From Paenibacillus sp. Soil750 (GTDB taxonomy: Bacteria > Bacillota > Bacilli > Paenibacillales > NBRC-103111): 64,000 nt of DNA. The notes under the pieces are model-generated. The model was not told where the DNA came from, did not search any database, and saw nothing but the letters and a program-made list of their open reading frames with translations. A program made the position numbers and the translations under genes. Shown piece by piece: positions 24,547-32,234 of this stretch. Positions within the stretch are counted from its first letter, which is position 1; each line of letters opens with the position of its first letter. The DNA is taken from positions 1 to 64,000 of the forward strand of contig NZ_LMSD01000043.1 of assembly GCF_001428045.1 (NCBI RefSeq), read 5' to 3'.

Positions 24547-25536
24547 ATGAGTTTTTTTAAACGATTGAAGGAAAGTATTTCGGGTAAGGCTGAGGCGGTA
24601 ACCAATAAATTTAAGGAAGGTTTAACGAAAACGCGTGATGCGTTCGTGAACCGTGTCGATGATCTATTTAGCCGACGTAAGAAGATTGATGAAGATTTCT
24701 ATGAAGAACTGGAAGAAATTCTAATTGGCGCGGATGTTGGCGTGAATACGGTTCTGAAGTTGATTGATGAGCTTCGTGCTGAAGTTAAAAAACGTAAAAT
24801 TGAAGATCCAGCGGAACTTCAACCGATCCTTTCGGAAAAACTGATTGAGTTGCTAAAAGGGGATGCGGATGCTGGGCTGAATATTAATCCCAATGGCTTA
24901 ACAGTAATCCTGTTCGTTGGCGTTAATGGTGTAGGTAAGACGACGACGATTGGCAAAATGGCTCACATGTTCAAATCTCAAGGGAAGAAAGTTCTGATGG
25001 CCGCTGGTGATACATTCCGTGCAGGCGCCATTGAGCAGCTTGAGACTTGGGGAGAGCGTGTTGGTGTTGATGTCATTAAGCAACAATCTGGCGCAGATCC
25101 TGCCGCGGTTATGTATGATGCTGTACAAGCAGCCAAAACACGTGGTGTAGACATTCTTTTGTGCGATACAGCGGGCCGTTTGCAAAACAAAGTGAACTTG
25201 ATGGAAGAGCTTAACAAAATCTATCGTGTAATCCAACGTGAAGTGCCGGATGCCCCCCACGAAGTTATTCTTGTTCTGGATGCTACGACTGGTCAAAATG
25301 CACTTAGCCAAGCTAAGCTATTCGGTGATAAAACAGGTCTGACGGGCTTGGTTTTGTCCAAATTAGATGGAACGGCGAAGGGGGGAATCGTCGTGGCGAT
25401 ACGTCAAGAACTCTCGCTGCCGGTTAAATTTGTGGGGCTTGGTGAGAAAATGGATGACCTCCAAGCGTTCGATTCCGAGCAGTTTGTGCATGCGCTTTTT
25501 GGTAAATGGATAGGTGGAAATACTGACAAGGTATAA
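24547..25536 (+). CDS. ftsY: Signal recognition particle receptor FtsY
   Basis: 329 residues. FtsY is the membrane-side GTPase that receives ribosome-SRP complexes. A short charged A-domain remnant (1-40) precedes the NG domain. G1 GVNGVGKT is at 125-132, followed by the DTAGR motif and SKLDGTAKGG. The short A region is normal for Gram-positive FtsY. It is in the same set as ylxM and ffh. Confidence 0.96.
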   Translation: MSFFKRLKESISGKAEAVTNKFKEGLTKTRDAFVNRVDDLFSRRKKIDEDFYEELEEILIGADVGVNTVLKLIDELRAEVKKRKIEDPAELQPILSEKLIELLKGDADAGLNINPNGLTVILFVGVNGVGKTTTIGKMAHMFKSQGKKVLMAAGDTFRAGAIEQLETWGERVGVDVIKQQSGADPAAVMYDAVQAAKTRGVDILLCDTAGRLQNKVNLMEELNKIYRVIQREVPDAPHEVILVLDATTGQNALSQAKLFGDKTGLTGLVLSKLDGTAKGGIVVAIRQELSLPVKFVGLGEKMDDLQAFDSEQFVHALFGKWIGGNTDKV

Positions 25537-25539
25537 TGC

Positions 25540-25568
25540 TTGACAATCATCTTGGAATTCAGTATGAT
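25540..25568 (+). promoter_or_regulatory. Strong SigA promoter for ylxM-ffh
   Basis: TTGACA (25540-25545), exactly 17 bases, then TATGAT (25563-25568). The start codon of ylxM is 49 bases after the -10 box. The -35 begins 3 bases after the ftsY stop. Confidence 0.8.
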
Positions 25569-25617
25569 AGGTTCTGTTGTGCTGGTGTCAAGTGTGCAAC
25601 CTTTACGGAGGTAGATT

Positions 25618-25968
25618 ATGACCGTCGATCCTATGTTGGAGAAAACGAATCGCATTAACCTGCTGTTTGATTTCTATGAAGCATTGTTGACCGATAAACA
25701 GCGAACATTTCTTGAACTGTACTTCCATGATGATTACTCCCTCGGGGAGATTGCTGAGAACTTCACGATCAGCCGCCAAGCGGTCTATGAGCATATCAAA
25801 CGTGCGGAATTGACACTGCAGGAATATGAGAGTAAGTTAAAGCTGTTACATAAGCACGAACAACGCATGAAGCTGCGTCAAGATTTAGATGTTGGATTGA
25901 GTGATTGTGATCCGGAGCTAAAGAGGAAAGTGACAGAGCTTTTTGATACAATAGTAGGGATGGATTGA
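25618..25968 (+). CDS. ylxM: YlxM, SRP-associated helix-turn-helix protein
   Basis: 116 residues. It is a sigma-region-4-like helix-turn-helix: LTDKQRTFLELYFHDDYSLG, then a second helix pair with SRQAVYEHIKRAE. UPF0122/YlxM proteins are always next to ffh. In streptococci YlxM binds Ffh and the SRP RNA and modulates SRP GTPase activity (family knowledge). The ribosome binding site is GGAGG before the ATG. ffh starts 30 bases later. Confidence 0.92.
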   Translation: MTVDPMLEKTNRINLLFDFYEALLTDKQRTFLELYFHDDYSLGEIAENFTISRQAVYEHIKRAELTLQEYESKLKLLHKHEQRMKLRQDLDVGLSDCDPELKRKVTELFDTIVGMD

Positions 25969-25998
25969 AACCTTAGTTAGAAGCAGGAGGTGAAGCGC

Positions 25999-27357
25999 AT
26001 GGCATTTGAAGGATTAGCAAACCGATTGCAGAATGTGTTCGGCAAGCTGAGAAGCAAAGGTAAGCTGACGGAAGAAGATGTAGGCGAAGCGCTTCGCGAG
26101 GTAAGATTGGCACTGCTTGAAGCGGACGTTAACTTTAAAGTTGTGAAAGATTTTATCGCGAAGGTGAAAGAGCAAGCGATCGGACAAGAAGTTCTGAAAT
26201 CTTTTACGCCAGGCATGGTTGTTATCGATATCGTGAACAAAGAGCTTACAGCCCTTATGGGTGGTACACAAAGTAAGCTAGCGCGTTCGAATCGACCACC
26301 GACGGTTATTATGATGGCTGGTTTGCAAGGGGCTGGTAAAACAACGACCTCAGGTAAATTAGCTAAAATGTTGATGAAACAGAATCACAGACCGCTGCTT
26401 GTTGCGTGTGACATTTATCGTCCCGCGGCGATTAAGCAGTTGGAAGTCCTGGGTGAACAACTGAAGGTTCCGGTTTTCTCACTAGGTGATAAAGTGAGCC
26501 CTGTCGAGATTGCCAAAGCGGGTCTTCAACACGCGAAGGATAACGGTAATGACTACGTGATTATCGATACAGCAGGTCGCTTGCACATTGATGAAAACCT
26601 CATGGACGAGCTTAAGAATGTACGTGAAGCTACGAGCCCAGATGAGATTTTGCTGGTTGTCGATGCGATGACAGGACAAGATGCGGTCAATGTTGCAGAA
26701 AGCTTCCATCAACAGCTTGAATTATCCGGTGTTGTGTTAACCAAACTAGATGGAGATACGCGTGGTGGTGCTGCGTTGTCCGTCAAGGCAGTAACTGGTT
26801 GTCCGATCAAGTTCGTCGCGAGCGGCGAGAAAATGGATGCATTAGAGCCATTTTATCCTGACCGTATGGCATCAAGAATTCTCGGTATGGGCGATATGCT
26901 CTCCTTAATTGAGAAGGCGCAAGCTGGAATCGATATGGATAAGGCGAAAGAGATGGAGCGCAAAATGCGCAACGCCGAATTTACCTTCGAGGACTTCATT
27001 GAGCAGATGGAGCAAGTGAAGAAGATGGGGCCACTTGACCAAATTCTTGATATGCTGCCTGGTGCGAACAAGATTAAAGGCATGAAAGATATGAAGGTTG
27101 ACGAGAAGCAAATGGCTCGTGTTGAAGCTATTGTGAAGTCGATGACAACCGAAGAGAAGCGTAAGCCTGAGCTGCTGAATGCAAATCGTCGTAAGCGGAT
27201 TGCAGCAGGGAGCGGGAATACGGTGCAGGAAGTCAATCGTTTCATCAAGCAGTTCGATGATATGCGTAAGATGATGAAGCAATTCTCGGGGATGATGGGA
27301 CCGAAAGGTGCCAAAGGCATGAAGAAGTTAGGCAAGGGATTCAAATTCCCCTTTTAA
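25999..27357 (+). CDS. ffh: Signal recognition particle protein Ffh
   Basis: 452 residues from the ATG at 25999, with AGGAGGTGAA upstream; a GTG at 25990 is part of that site. It is the SRP54 GTPase that binds signal sequences and the SRP RNA. The N domain is at 1-95, the G1 motif GLQGAGKT at 108-115, and a Met-rich M domain from about 300 to the end (for example DDMRKMMKQFSGMMG). Followed by rpsP with a 37-base gap. Confidence 0.97.
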   Translation: MAFEGLANRLQNVFGKLRSKGKLTEEDVGEALREVRLALLEADVNFKVVKDFIAKVKEQAIGQEVLKSFTPGMVVIDIVNKELTALMGGTQSKLARSNRPPTVIMMAGLQGAGKTTTSGKLAKMLMKQNHRPLLVACDIYRPAAIKQLEVLGEQLKVPVFSLGDKVSPVEIAKAGLQHAKDNGNDYVIIDTAGRLHIDENLMDELKNVREATSPDEILLVVDAMTGQDAVNVAESFHQQLELSGVVLTKLDGDTRGGAALSVKAVTGCPIKFVASGEKMDALEPFYPDRMASRILGMGDMLSLIEKAQAGIDMDKAKEMERKMRNAEFTFEDFIEQMEQVKKMGPLDQILDMLPGANKIKGMKDMKVDEKQMARVEAIVKSMTTEEKRKPELLNANRRKRIAAGSGNTVQEVNRFIKQFDDMRKMMKQFSGMMGPKGAKGMKKLGKGFKFPF

Positions 27358-27394
27358 ATAATGGTGTTTATTCTAAGTAGGAGGTGATTTTTCA

Positions 27395-27667
27395 ATGGCA
27401 GTACGTATTCGTCTTAAACGTGTAGGCGCTCATAAAGCTCCTTTCTACCGTGTCGTGGTTTCGGATTCCCGTTCCCCGCGTGATGGTCGTTTTATCGAAG
27501 AAATCGGTACTTATAATCCAATTGCTGAACCAGCAGCTGTGGTTCTTGATGAGGAAAAAGCGCTTAAATGGCTTCAAACTGGCGCTCAACCGTCCGATAC
27601 AGTTCGCAGCCTGTTCTCAAAAGCAGGTTTGATGACTAAGTTTCACGAGCTGAAATTACAGAAGTAA
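27395..27667 (+). CDS. rpsP: 30S ribosomal protein S16
   Basis: 90 residues, normal length. It starts with the family signature MAVRIRLKRVGAHKAPFYR, followed by RDGRFIEEIGTYNP. TAGGAGGTGAT is the ribosome binding site. The order rpsP-khpA-rimM-trmD-rplS is conserved. Confidence 0.97.
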   Translation: MAVRIRLKRVGAHKAPFYRVVVSDSRSPRDGRFIEEIGTYNPIAEPAAVVLDEEKALKWLQTGAQPSDTVRSLFSKAGLMTKFHELKLQK

Positions 27668-27693
27668 TCTGTTATCTTTCGGAGGGTGGGTTC

Positions 27694-27924
27694 ATGAAGG
27701 ATCTTATCACCGTTATTGCTAAGGCTCTTGTCGATCATCCGGAAGAGGTACGTGTCGCTGTGGTGGAGAAAGAGGACAAGATCGAGTACAGGCTTTCTGT
27801 TCATCCCGACGATGTCGGTAAAGTGATTGGCAAGCAAGGCAAGATTGCGAAATCGCTCCGTACAGTTGTCACGTCGGCAGCTGTGAAAGAAACGAAGCGG
27901 GTAGCCGTAGAAATCGTTTCATAA
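27694..27924 (+). CDS. khpA: KH-domain RNA-binding protein KhpA
   Basis: 76 residues forming a single KH domain with the G-x-x-G loop at 46-49 (GKQG, in VIGKQGKIAKSLR). KhpA (YlqC) partners with KhpB in many Firmicutes and affects cell division and small-RNA binding. A GGAGGGTGG site precedes the ATG. Confidence 0.93.
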   Translation: MKDLITVIAKALVDHPEEVRVAVVEKEDKIEYRLSVHPDDVGKVIGKQGKIAKSLRTVVTSAAVKETKRVAVEIVS

Positions 27925-28006
27925 GAAATGAGGTTAGGATTCAATTCCTAGCCTTTTTTCGCATATGAAAAGAAGGTAATTTAATGTGGAGGTTGGGCAA
28001 GCACAT

Positions 28007-28522
28007 ATGACGGAGAAATTAGTGACGGTTGGTAAAGTCGTAAATAGCCACGGGATACGTGGGGAGTTAAAAATCGTGCCAGAAACAGATTTTCCAGAAC
28101 GGTTTGATGTGGGAAATTCATTAATCATTGTAGACTCTCAAAATAAGCAAACGCCGGTGACAGTGAAAACGTCCCGCTTACATAAAAACGTATTTATTGT
28201 CTTGTTCAGTCAATTCTCGAATATTAATGATGTTGAGAAATTTAAAGGCTCCCTGCTAAAGATTGAGGCTAAGGATCAAAAGCCGCTGGAAGAGGGAGAG
28301 TATTATTATCACGAAATCATCGGCTGCAAAGTTGTTACAGAAGATGAGCAAGAGCTGGGACTGATCTCTGAAATACTAACACCAGGTGCAAATGATGTCT
28401 GGGTTGTTTCTTTACCTAAAGGCAAGCAGCTGTTACTTCCCGTTATAGATGATGTCATTCTAAAGGTTGATATTCCGAACAAAACAATCCGGATTCATCT
28501 GATGGAAGGGTTGCTGGAATGA
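28007..28522 (+). CDS. rimM: Ribosome maturation factor RimM
   Basis: 171 residues from the ATG at 28007, chosen because homologues begin just before the LVTVGKVVNSHGIRGE motif. A GTG at 27986 is also possible and has AGAAGGT at better spacing. RimM helps assemble the 30S head and binds S19. It has an N-terminal beta-barrel and a C-terminal PRC-barrel, including the HEIIGCKVVTEDEQELG and LTPGANDVW motifs. The stop overlaps trmD by ATGA. Confidence 0.95.
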   Translation: MTEKLVTVGKVVNSHGIRGELKIVPETDFPERFDVGNSLIIVDSQNKQTPVTVKTSRLHKNVFIVLFSQFSNINDVEKFKGSLLKIEAKDQKPLEEGEYYYHEIIGCKVVTEDEQELGLISEILTPGANDVWVVSLPKGKQLLLPVIDDVILKVDIPNKTIRIHLMEGLLE

Positions 28523-29271
28523 GAGTTGATGTCTTAACCTTATTCCCAGAAATGTTTGAAGGCGTGTTCTCTTCTAGTATTTTAGGGAAAGCGCGTGATA
28601 AAGGAATCGTTTCGCTCAGCACGGTTAATTTTCGGGATTATTCCACGAACAAGCATAATACAGTTGACGATTACCCTTATGGCGGTGGTGGGGGCATGGT
28701 GCTGAAGCCAGAACCGATTTTTGGTGCTGTCGAGGATTTGCCAACGCATCAAACAGCTGAAGGAGTAGCTATAAAGCCGCGGGTCATCCTGTTATGCCCA
28801 CAGGGGGAGACCTTCACTCAGAAGAAAGCGGAAGAGCTAGCTGGCGAAGAGCATCTTGTGTTTATTTGCGGTCACTATGAGGGGTATGATGAACGGATTA
28901 GGCAGTACCTGGTGACGGACGAGCTGTCTGTTGGTGATTATGTACTGACCGGCGGTGAAATACCCGCTATGGTCATTATAGACAGTGTAGTGAGACTTCT
29001 ACCTGGGGTTCTCGGCAATGAGATGTCCGCAGTGACGGATTCTTTCTCAACGGGACTTCTGGAGTATCCTCATTATACTCGCCCCGCTAAGTTCAGAGAT
29101 TGGGAAGTTCCTGAGATGCTTTTATCGGGTCATCATGCCAATGTGAAAAAATGGCGGAACAAAGAGTCACTCATCCGGACTTTAGAACGCAGGCCTGATT
29201 TACTTGAGGGCAGAGTATTGACCAAAGAGGAAAAACTATGGGTGGCGGAATGGAAGAAGCAAAAGCAATAA
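28519..29271 (+). CDS. trmD: tRNA (guanine(37)-N(1))-methyltransferase TrmD
   Basis: 250 residues. It methylates G37 beside the anticodon, preventing +1 frameshifts. The SPOUT trefoil-knot motifs are visible: GHYEGYDERIR and SVGDYVLTGGE, plus YPYGGGGGMVLKPEP near the N-terminus. The start overlaps the rimM stop. Confidence 0.96.
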   Translation: MRVDVLTLFPEMFEGVFSSSILGKARDKGIVSLSTVNFRDYSTNKHNTVDDYPYGGGGGMVLKPEPIFGAVEDLPTHQTAEGVAIKPRVILLCPQGETFTQKKAEELAGEEHLVFICGHYEGYDERIRQYLVTDELSVGDYVLTGGEIPAMVIIDSVVRLLPGVLGNEMSAVTDSFSTGLLEYPHYTRPAKFRDWEVPEMLLSGHHANVKKWRNKESLIRTLERRPDLLEGRVLTKEEKLWVAEWKKQKQ

Positions 29272-29301
29272 CAAAATATATAGTCCTCGGAATCTTCTCT
29301 A

Positions 29302-29330
29302 TTGAATTAATCGTGGGACTATGATATTAT
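29302..29330 (+). promoter_or_regulatory. Candidate promoter for rplS
   Basis: TTGAAT (29302-29307), a 17-base spacer, then TATTAT (29325-29330). Confidence 0.55.
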
Positions 29331-29335
29331 ATATT

Positions 29336-29440
29336 CTGTTGTGATTTTTTCAACAGTTCGAGTCTGGTGGTCCTCTACGCATAACAACTTAGATTTTACT
29401 AACTATTAGCGGAATGAACACCTGTGTGGAAGGAGGGAGT
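29336..29440 (+). ncRNA. Probable rplS leader (L19 leader-type)
   Basis: The 105 bases between the promoter and the rplS ribosome binding site form a structured leader: CTGTTG at 29337-29342 pairs with CAACAG after a T-rich loop, and more pairing is possible further on. An L19 leader RNA is known upstream of rplS in Bacillales (Rfam L19_leader), thought to mediate feedback by L19. The match is by position and hairpin, not by covariance model. Confidence 0.45.
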
Positions 29441-29445
29441 CAACT

Positions 29446-29787
29446 ATGAATCTTATTCAAGAGATTACGAAAGAGCAACTCCGTACGGATATTCCTAATT
29501 TCCGTCCAGGAGACACACTTAAAGTACACGTAAAAGTTATCGAGGGTACACGTGAGCGTATTCAGCTGTTCGAAGGTGTTGTTATTAAACGCCACGGCGG
29601 TGGAATCAGCGAAACGTTTACAGTTCGTAAAATTTCTTACGGTGTGGGTGTGGAAAGAACTTTCCCATTCCATTCTCCGAAGATTGACAAGATTGAAGTG
29701 GCTCGCCGTGGTAAAGTTCGTCGTGCGAAACTTTATTATCTGCGTGGTCTTCGTGGTAAAGCAGCAAGAATTAAAGAAATTCGATAG
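29446..29787 (+). CDS. rplS: 50S ribosomal protein L19
   Basis: 113 residues, normal length. It sits at the 30S-50S interface. Family motifs are IPNFRPGDTLKVHVKV, ERIQLFEGVVI and VGVERTFPFHSPKID. AAGGAGGG precedes the ATG, and a hairpin terminator follows. Confidence 0.97.
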   Translation: MNLIQEITKEQLRTDIPNFRPGDTLKVHVKVIEGTRERIQLFEGVVIKRHGGGISETFTVRKISYGVGVERTFPFHSPKIDKIEVARRGKVRRAKLYYLRGLRGKAARIKEIR

Positions 29788-29792
29788 TAAAA

Positions 29793-29830
29793 TGGGGGGC
29801 TTGTTCAGTCAAGTCTCCTTTTCATTTTTT
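29793..29830 (+). terminator. Terminator after rplS
   Basis: A G-rich stem (GGGGGCTTG) pairs with CAAGTCTCC using G-U pairs, followed by two T-rich stretches. Confidence 0.6.
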
Positions 29831-29888
29831 CTGTACATAATAGGACATAATAGAGATCATACCAAAACTGGAAGAGAGGCCGTCAGTG

Positions 29889-30500
29889 ATGGAACATAAC
29901 GATCAAATGCAACCCAATCAGCCGATCAGTGCTACTCCAGCAAAGACCGTGCAAACAAAAAGTGAAACGTGGGAATGGATTAAAGCGTTAGTAATCGCAG
30001 GTGTGCTTGTTATTATTATTCGTTGGTTCCTCTTCTCCCCATTTATTGTTGATGGAGATTCAATGCATCCGAATTTCTTCACGGGAGAGCGATTGATCGT
30101 CAATAAAATTGTGTACGATATTCGTGATCCAAAGCGAGGCGAAGTCATCGTTTTCCATGCACCTGAAGGCAAAGATTATATTAAGCGTGTCATCGCCCTA
30201 CCTGGAGAAACCGTGAAAGTAGTTGGGGACAAGGTGTACATTAACGGTGAAGAGCTGGCCCAACCTTTTATTCAAGCTGCCATTGATCAAGCGGTTAAAG
30301 AAGGCCATCCTTACAATACATTACTGGATTTCCCGGAAACGAAAGTGCCGGAAGGCGAGATTTTTGCGATGGGTGATAATCGTCCGAATTCCAAAGATAG
30401 TCGTACGAAAAGTGTTGGCTTTGTGCCTTACAATAAAATCGTAGGCCGTGCAGAAGTGATTTTCTGGCCGGTGAAGAAAATTAGTTTCATACATTTTTGA
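29889..30500 (+). CDS. lepB: Signal peptidase I
   Basis: 203 residues from the ATG at 29889 (a GTG one codon upstream is also open). The polar N-terminus is followed by one membrane span at about 31-50. The catalytic Ser is S58 in DGDSMHPN and the catalytic Lys is K99 in YIKRVIALPGE. The GDNRPNSKDSR motif completes the family fold. It cleaves signal peptides of exported proteins outside the membrane, and sits logically near the SRP genes. Confidence 0.95.
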   Translation: MEHNDQMQPNQPISATPAKTVQTKSETWEWIKALVIAGVLVIIIRWFLFSPFIVDGDSMHPNFFTGERLIVNKIVYDIRDPKRGEVIVFHAPEGKDYIKRVIALPGETVKVVGDKVYINGEELAQPFIQAAIDQAVKEGHPYNTLLDFPETKVPEGEIFAMGDNRPNSKDSRTKSVGFVPYNKIVGRAEVIFWPVKKISFIHF

Positions 30501-30511
30501 GGTGAAGAGAA

Positions 30512-31375
30512 ATGACCATTCAATGGTTTCCCGGTCACATGACCAAGGCTCGCAGACAGATCGAGGAAAAGCTTAAACTAATTGACGTCGTGATTGAGCT
30601 CTTGGATGCCCGAATCCCGCTTTCCAGCCGGAACCCGATGGTTGATGAGATTTTAAAAGGCAAGCCACGTCTCGTATTGCTCAACAAGAACGATCTGGCT
30701 GACCCGCAAGTGACGGCAGAATGGGTGAAATATTTTGCAGATCAAGGCTTACCCGCCTTGCCAATTGACGCTGCGAACGGAACGCATGTCAAGGAGATTT
30801 TGCCTCGCGTCAAACAGCTATGGGCTCATAAAATAGAAACGATGCTGCGTAAAGGGATTAATCCCCGTGCGATTAGAGCGCTCATTGTTGGGATTCCGAA
30901 CGTCGGTAAGTCCACACTTATTAATCAGTTGGCAGGTAAGAAGATTGCTGCGACCGGCGATAAGCCAGGTGTGACCAAAGGTCAGCAATGGATCAAGGTT
31001 GGCACCGAGATGGATCTGCTGGATACACCGGGGATTTTGTGGCCTAAATTTGAAGACCAGATGGTTGGCATGCGTTTGGCTGCAACTGGGGCCATCAAGG
31101 AAGAGCTTCTGCATTTAGATGACGTAGCTTTGTTTACCATTAAATATATGGTTCAGCATTATGGTGCTGGTATCCAGGAACGCTTTGGAGTTCAGGAACT
31201 ACCGGAAGATATGGATAACATTCAAGAAATGGTGAAGGTCATGGAAGCGATTGGGCGTAAGCGCGGCGCTATAGTAAGCGGGGGGAAAGTAGATTTGGAC
31301 AAAGCTTCCCTCATTATTATTCGTGATCTGAGAGCTGGGAAAATGGGCCGTATTTCATTGGAACGACCATTTTAA
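30512..31375 (+). CDS. rbgA: Ribosome biogenesis GTPase RbgA (YlqF)
   Basis: 287 residues. It is a circularly permuted GTPase: the G4 motif NKND (58-61) comes before G1 GIPNVGKS (127-134) and G3 DTPG. RbgA is needed for late assembly of the 50S subunit (uL16 step). The N-terminal WFPGHMTKARRQ signature is typical. It follows lepB by 11 bases. Confidence 0.96.
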   Translation: MTIQWFPGHMTKARRQIEEKLKLIDVVIELLDARIPLSSRNPMVDEILKGKPRLVLLNKNDLADPQVTAEWVKYFADQGLPALPIDAANGTHVKEILPRVKQLWAHKIETMLRKGINPRAIRALIVGIPNVGKSTLINQLAGKKIAATGDKPGVTKGQQWIKVGTEMDLLDTPGILWPKFEDQMVGMRLAATGAIKEELLHLDDVALFTIKYMVQHYGAGIQERFGVQELPEDMDNIQEMVKVMEAIGRKRGAIVSGGKVDLDKASLIIIRDLRAGKMGRISLERPF

Positions 31376-31512
31376 TGATGAAGAATCAGGAAGAACCTGG
31401 GGCTGAGCCTTGGGTTTTTCTTTTTATTGTGGAGACAAAGTTGAAAAAAATGGGTGTGGCTTGACGAAGTGACGATCCTATATAATGAAGGCATAGGAAA
31501 GGGGCATACCAC

Positions 31513-32160
31513 GTGCTAGAAAATGAAAAAGACATATGGCAGCAAGGTTTCACAGCGATAGCAGGTATTGATGAGGTAGGCCGCGGGTGCTTATTTGGGG
31601 ATGTTGTGGCTGCTGCGGTTATTCTTCCGATGGGACATGTACTTGAAGGAGTAAATGATTCCAAGAAGCTATCGGAGAAGAAGCGTGAGCTGTTATTTGA
31701 TCAGATAATGAATGAGGCTATATCGGTTGGTGTTGGCATTGTTAATGTTGAAGAAATAGAAGCAATAAATATCAAACAAGCATCAAGACTAGCCATGAAG
31801 CAAGCGGTAGAGAAACTGGATCAGATACCAGATTATTTACTAGTTGATGCTGAAAATGTGGACATAGATTTACCGCAATCGGCCATCATTCATGGGGATG
31901 CGTTAAGTCAATCCATCGCCGCTGCTTCCATTATCGCCAAAGTGACGAGAGATCGTATGTGTGCGGAATGGGACGAGCAGTATCCAGCATACGGAATCGC
32001 CGTACATAAAGGTTATGCGACAAAGCACCATCGAGAGATGCTCTTGAGATACGGGCCTACGCCGCTACATAGGAAATTATTTATTCGTAAAATTATGGCT
32101 CAGCTAGAAGCGCAAGAAAATGAACCTCAAATGGAACAGCTCTTATTCGATCTTATTTAA
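31513..32160 (+). CDS. rnhB: Ribonuclease HII
   Basis: 215 residues from a GTG start. It removes ribonucleotides and RNA primers from RNA-DNA hybrids. The active site D20-E21 sits in AGIDEVGRGCLFGDV, with further acidic residues in VDAENVDIDLP and the AASIIAKVTRDR motif. A TATAAT-like box at about 31479-31484 could be its -10. Confidence 0.95.
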   Translation: MLENEKDIWQQGFTAIAGIDEVGRGCLFGDVVAAAVILPMGHVLEGVNDSKKLSEKKRELLFDQIMNEAISVGVGIVNVEEIEAINIKQASRLAMKQAVEKLDQIPDYLLVDAENVDIDLPQSAIIHGDALSQSIAAASIIAKVTRDRMCAEWDEQYPAYGIAVHKGYATKHHREMLLRYGPTPLHRKLFIRKIMAQLEAQENEPQMEQLLFDLI

Positions 32161-32234
32161 ACATTATGATGTAACGAAAAAGGTGTCAAACGCCGATAAT
32201 ATACATACGTGTAATCAGATTTGAGGTGAGCTGT

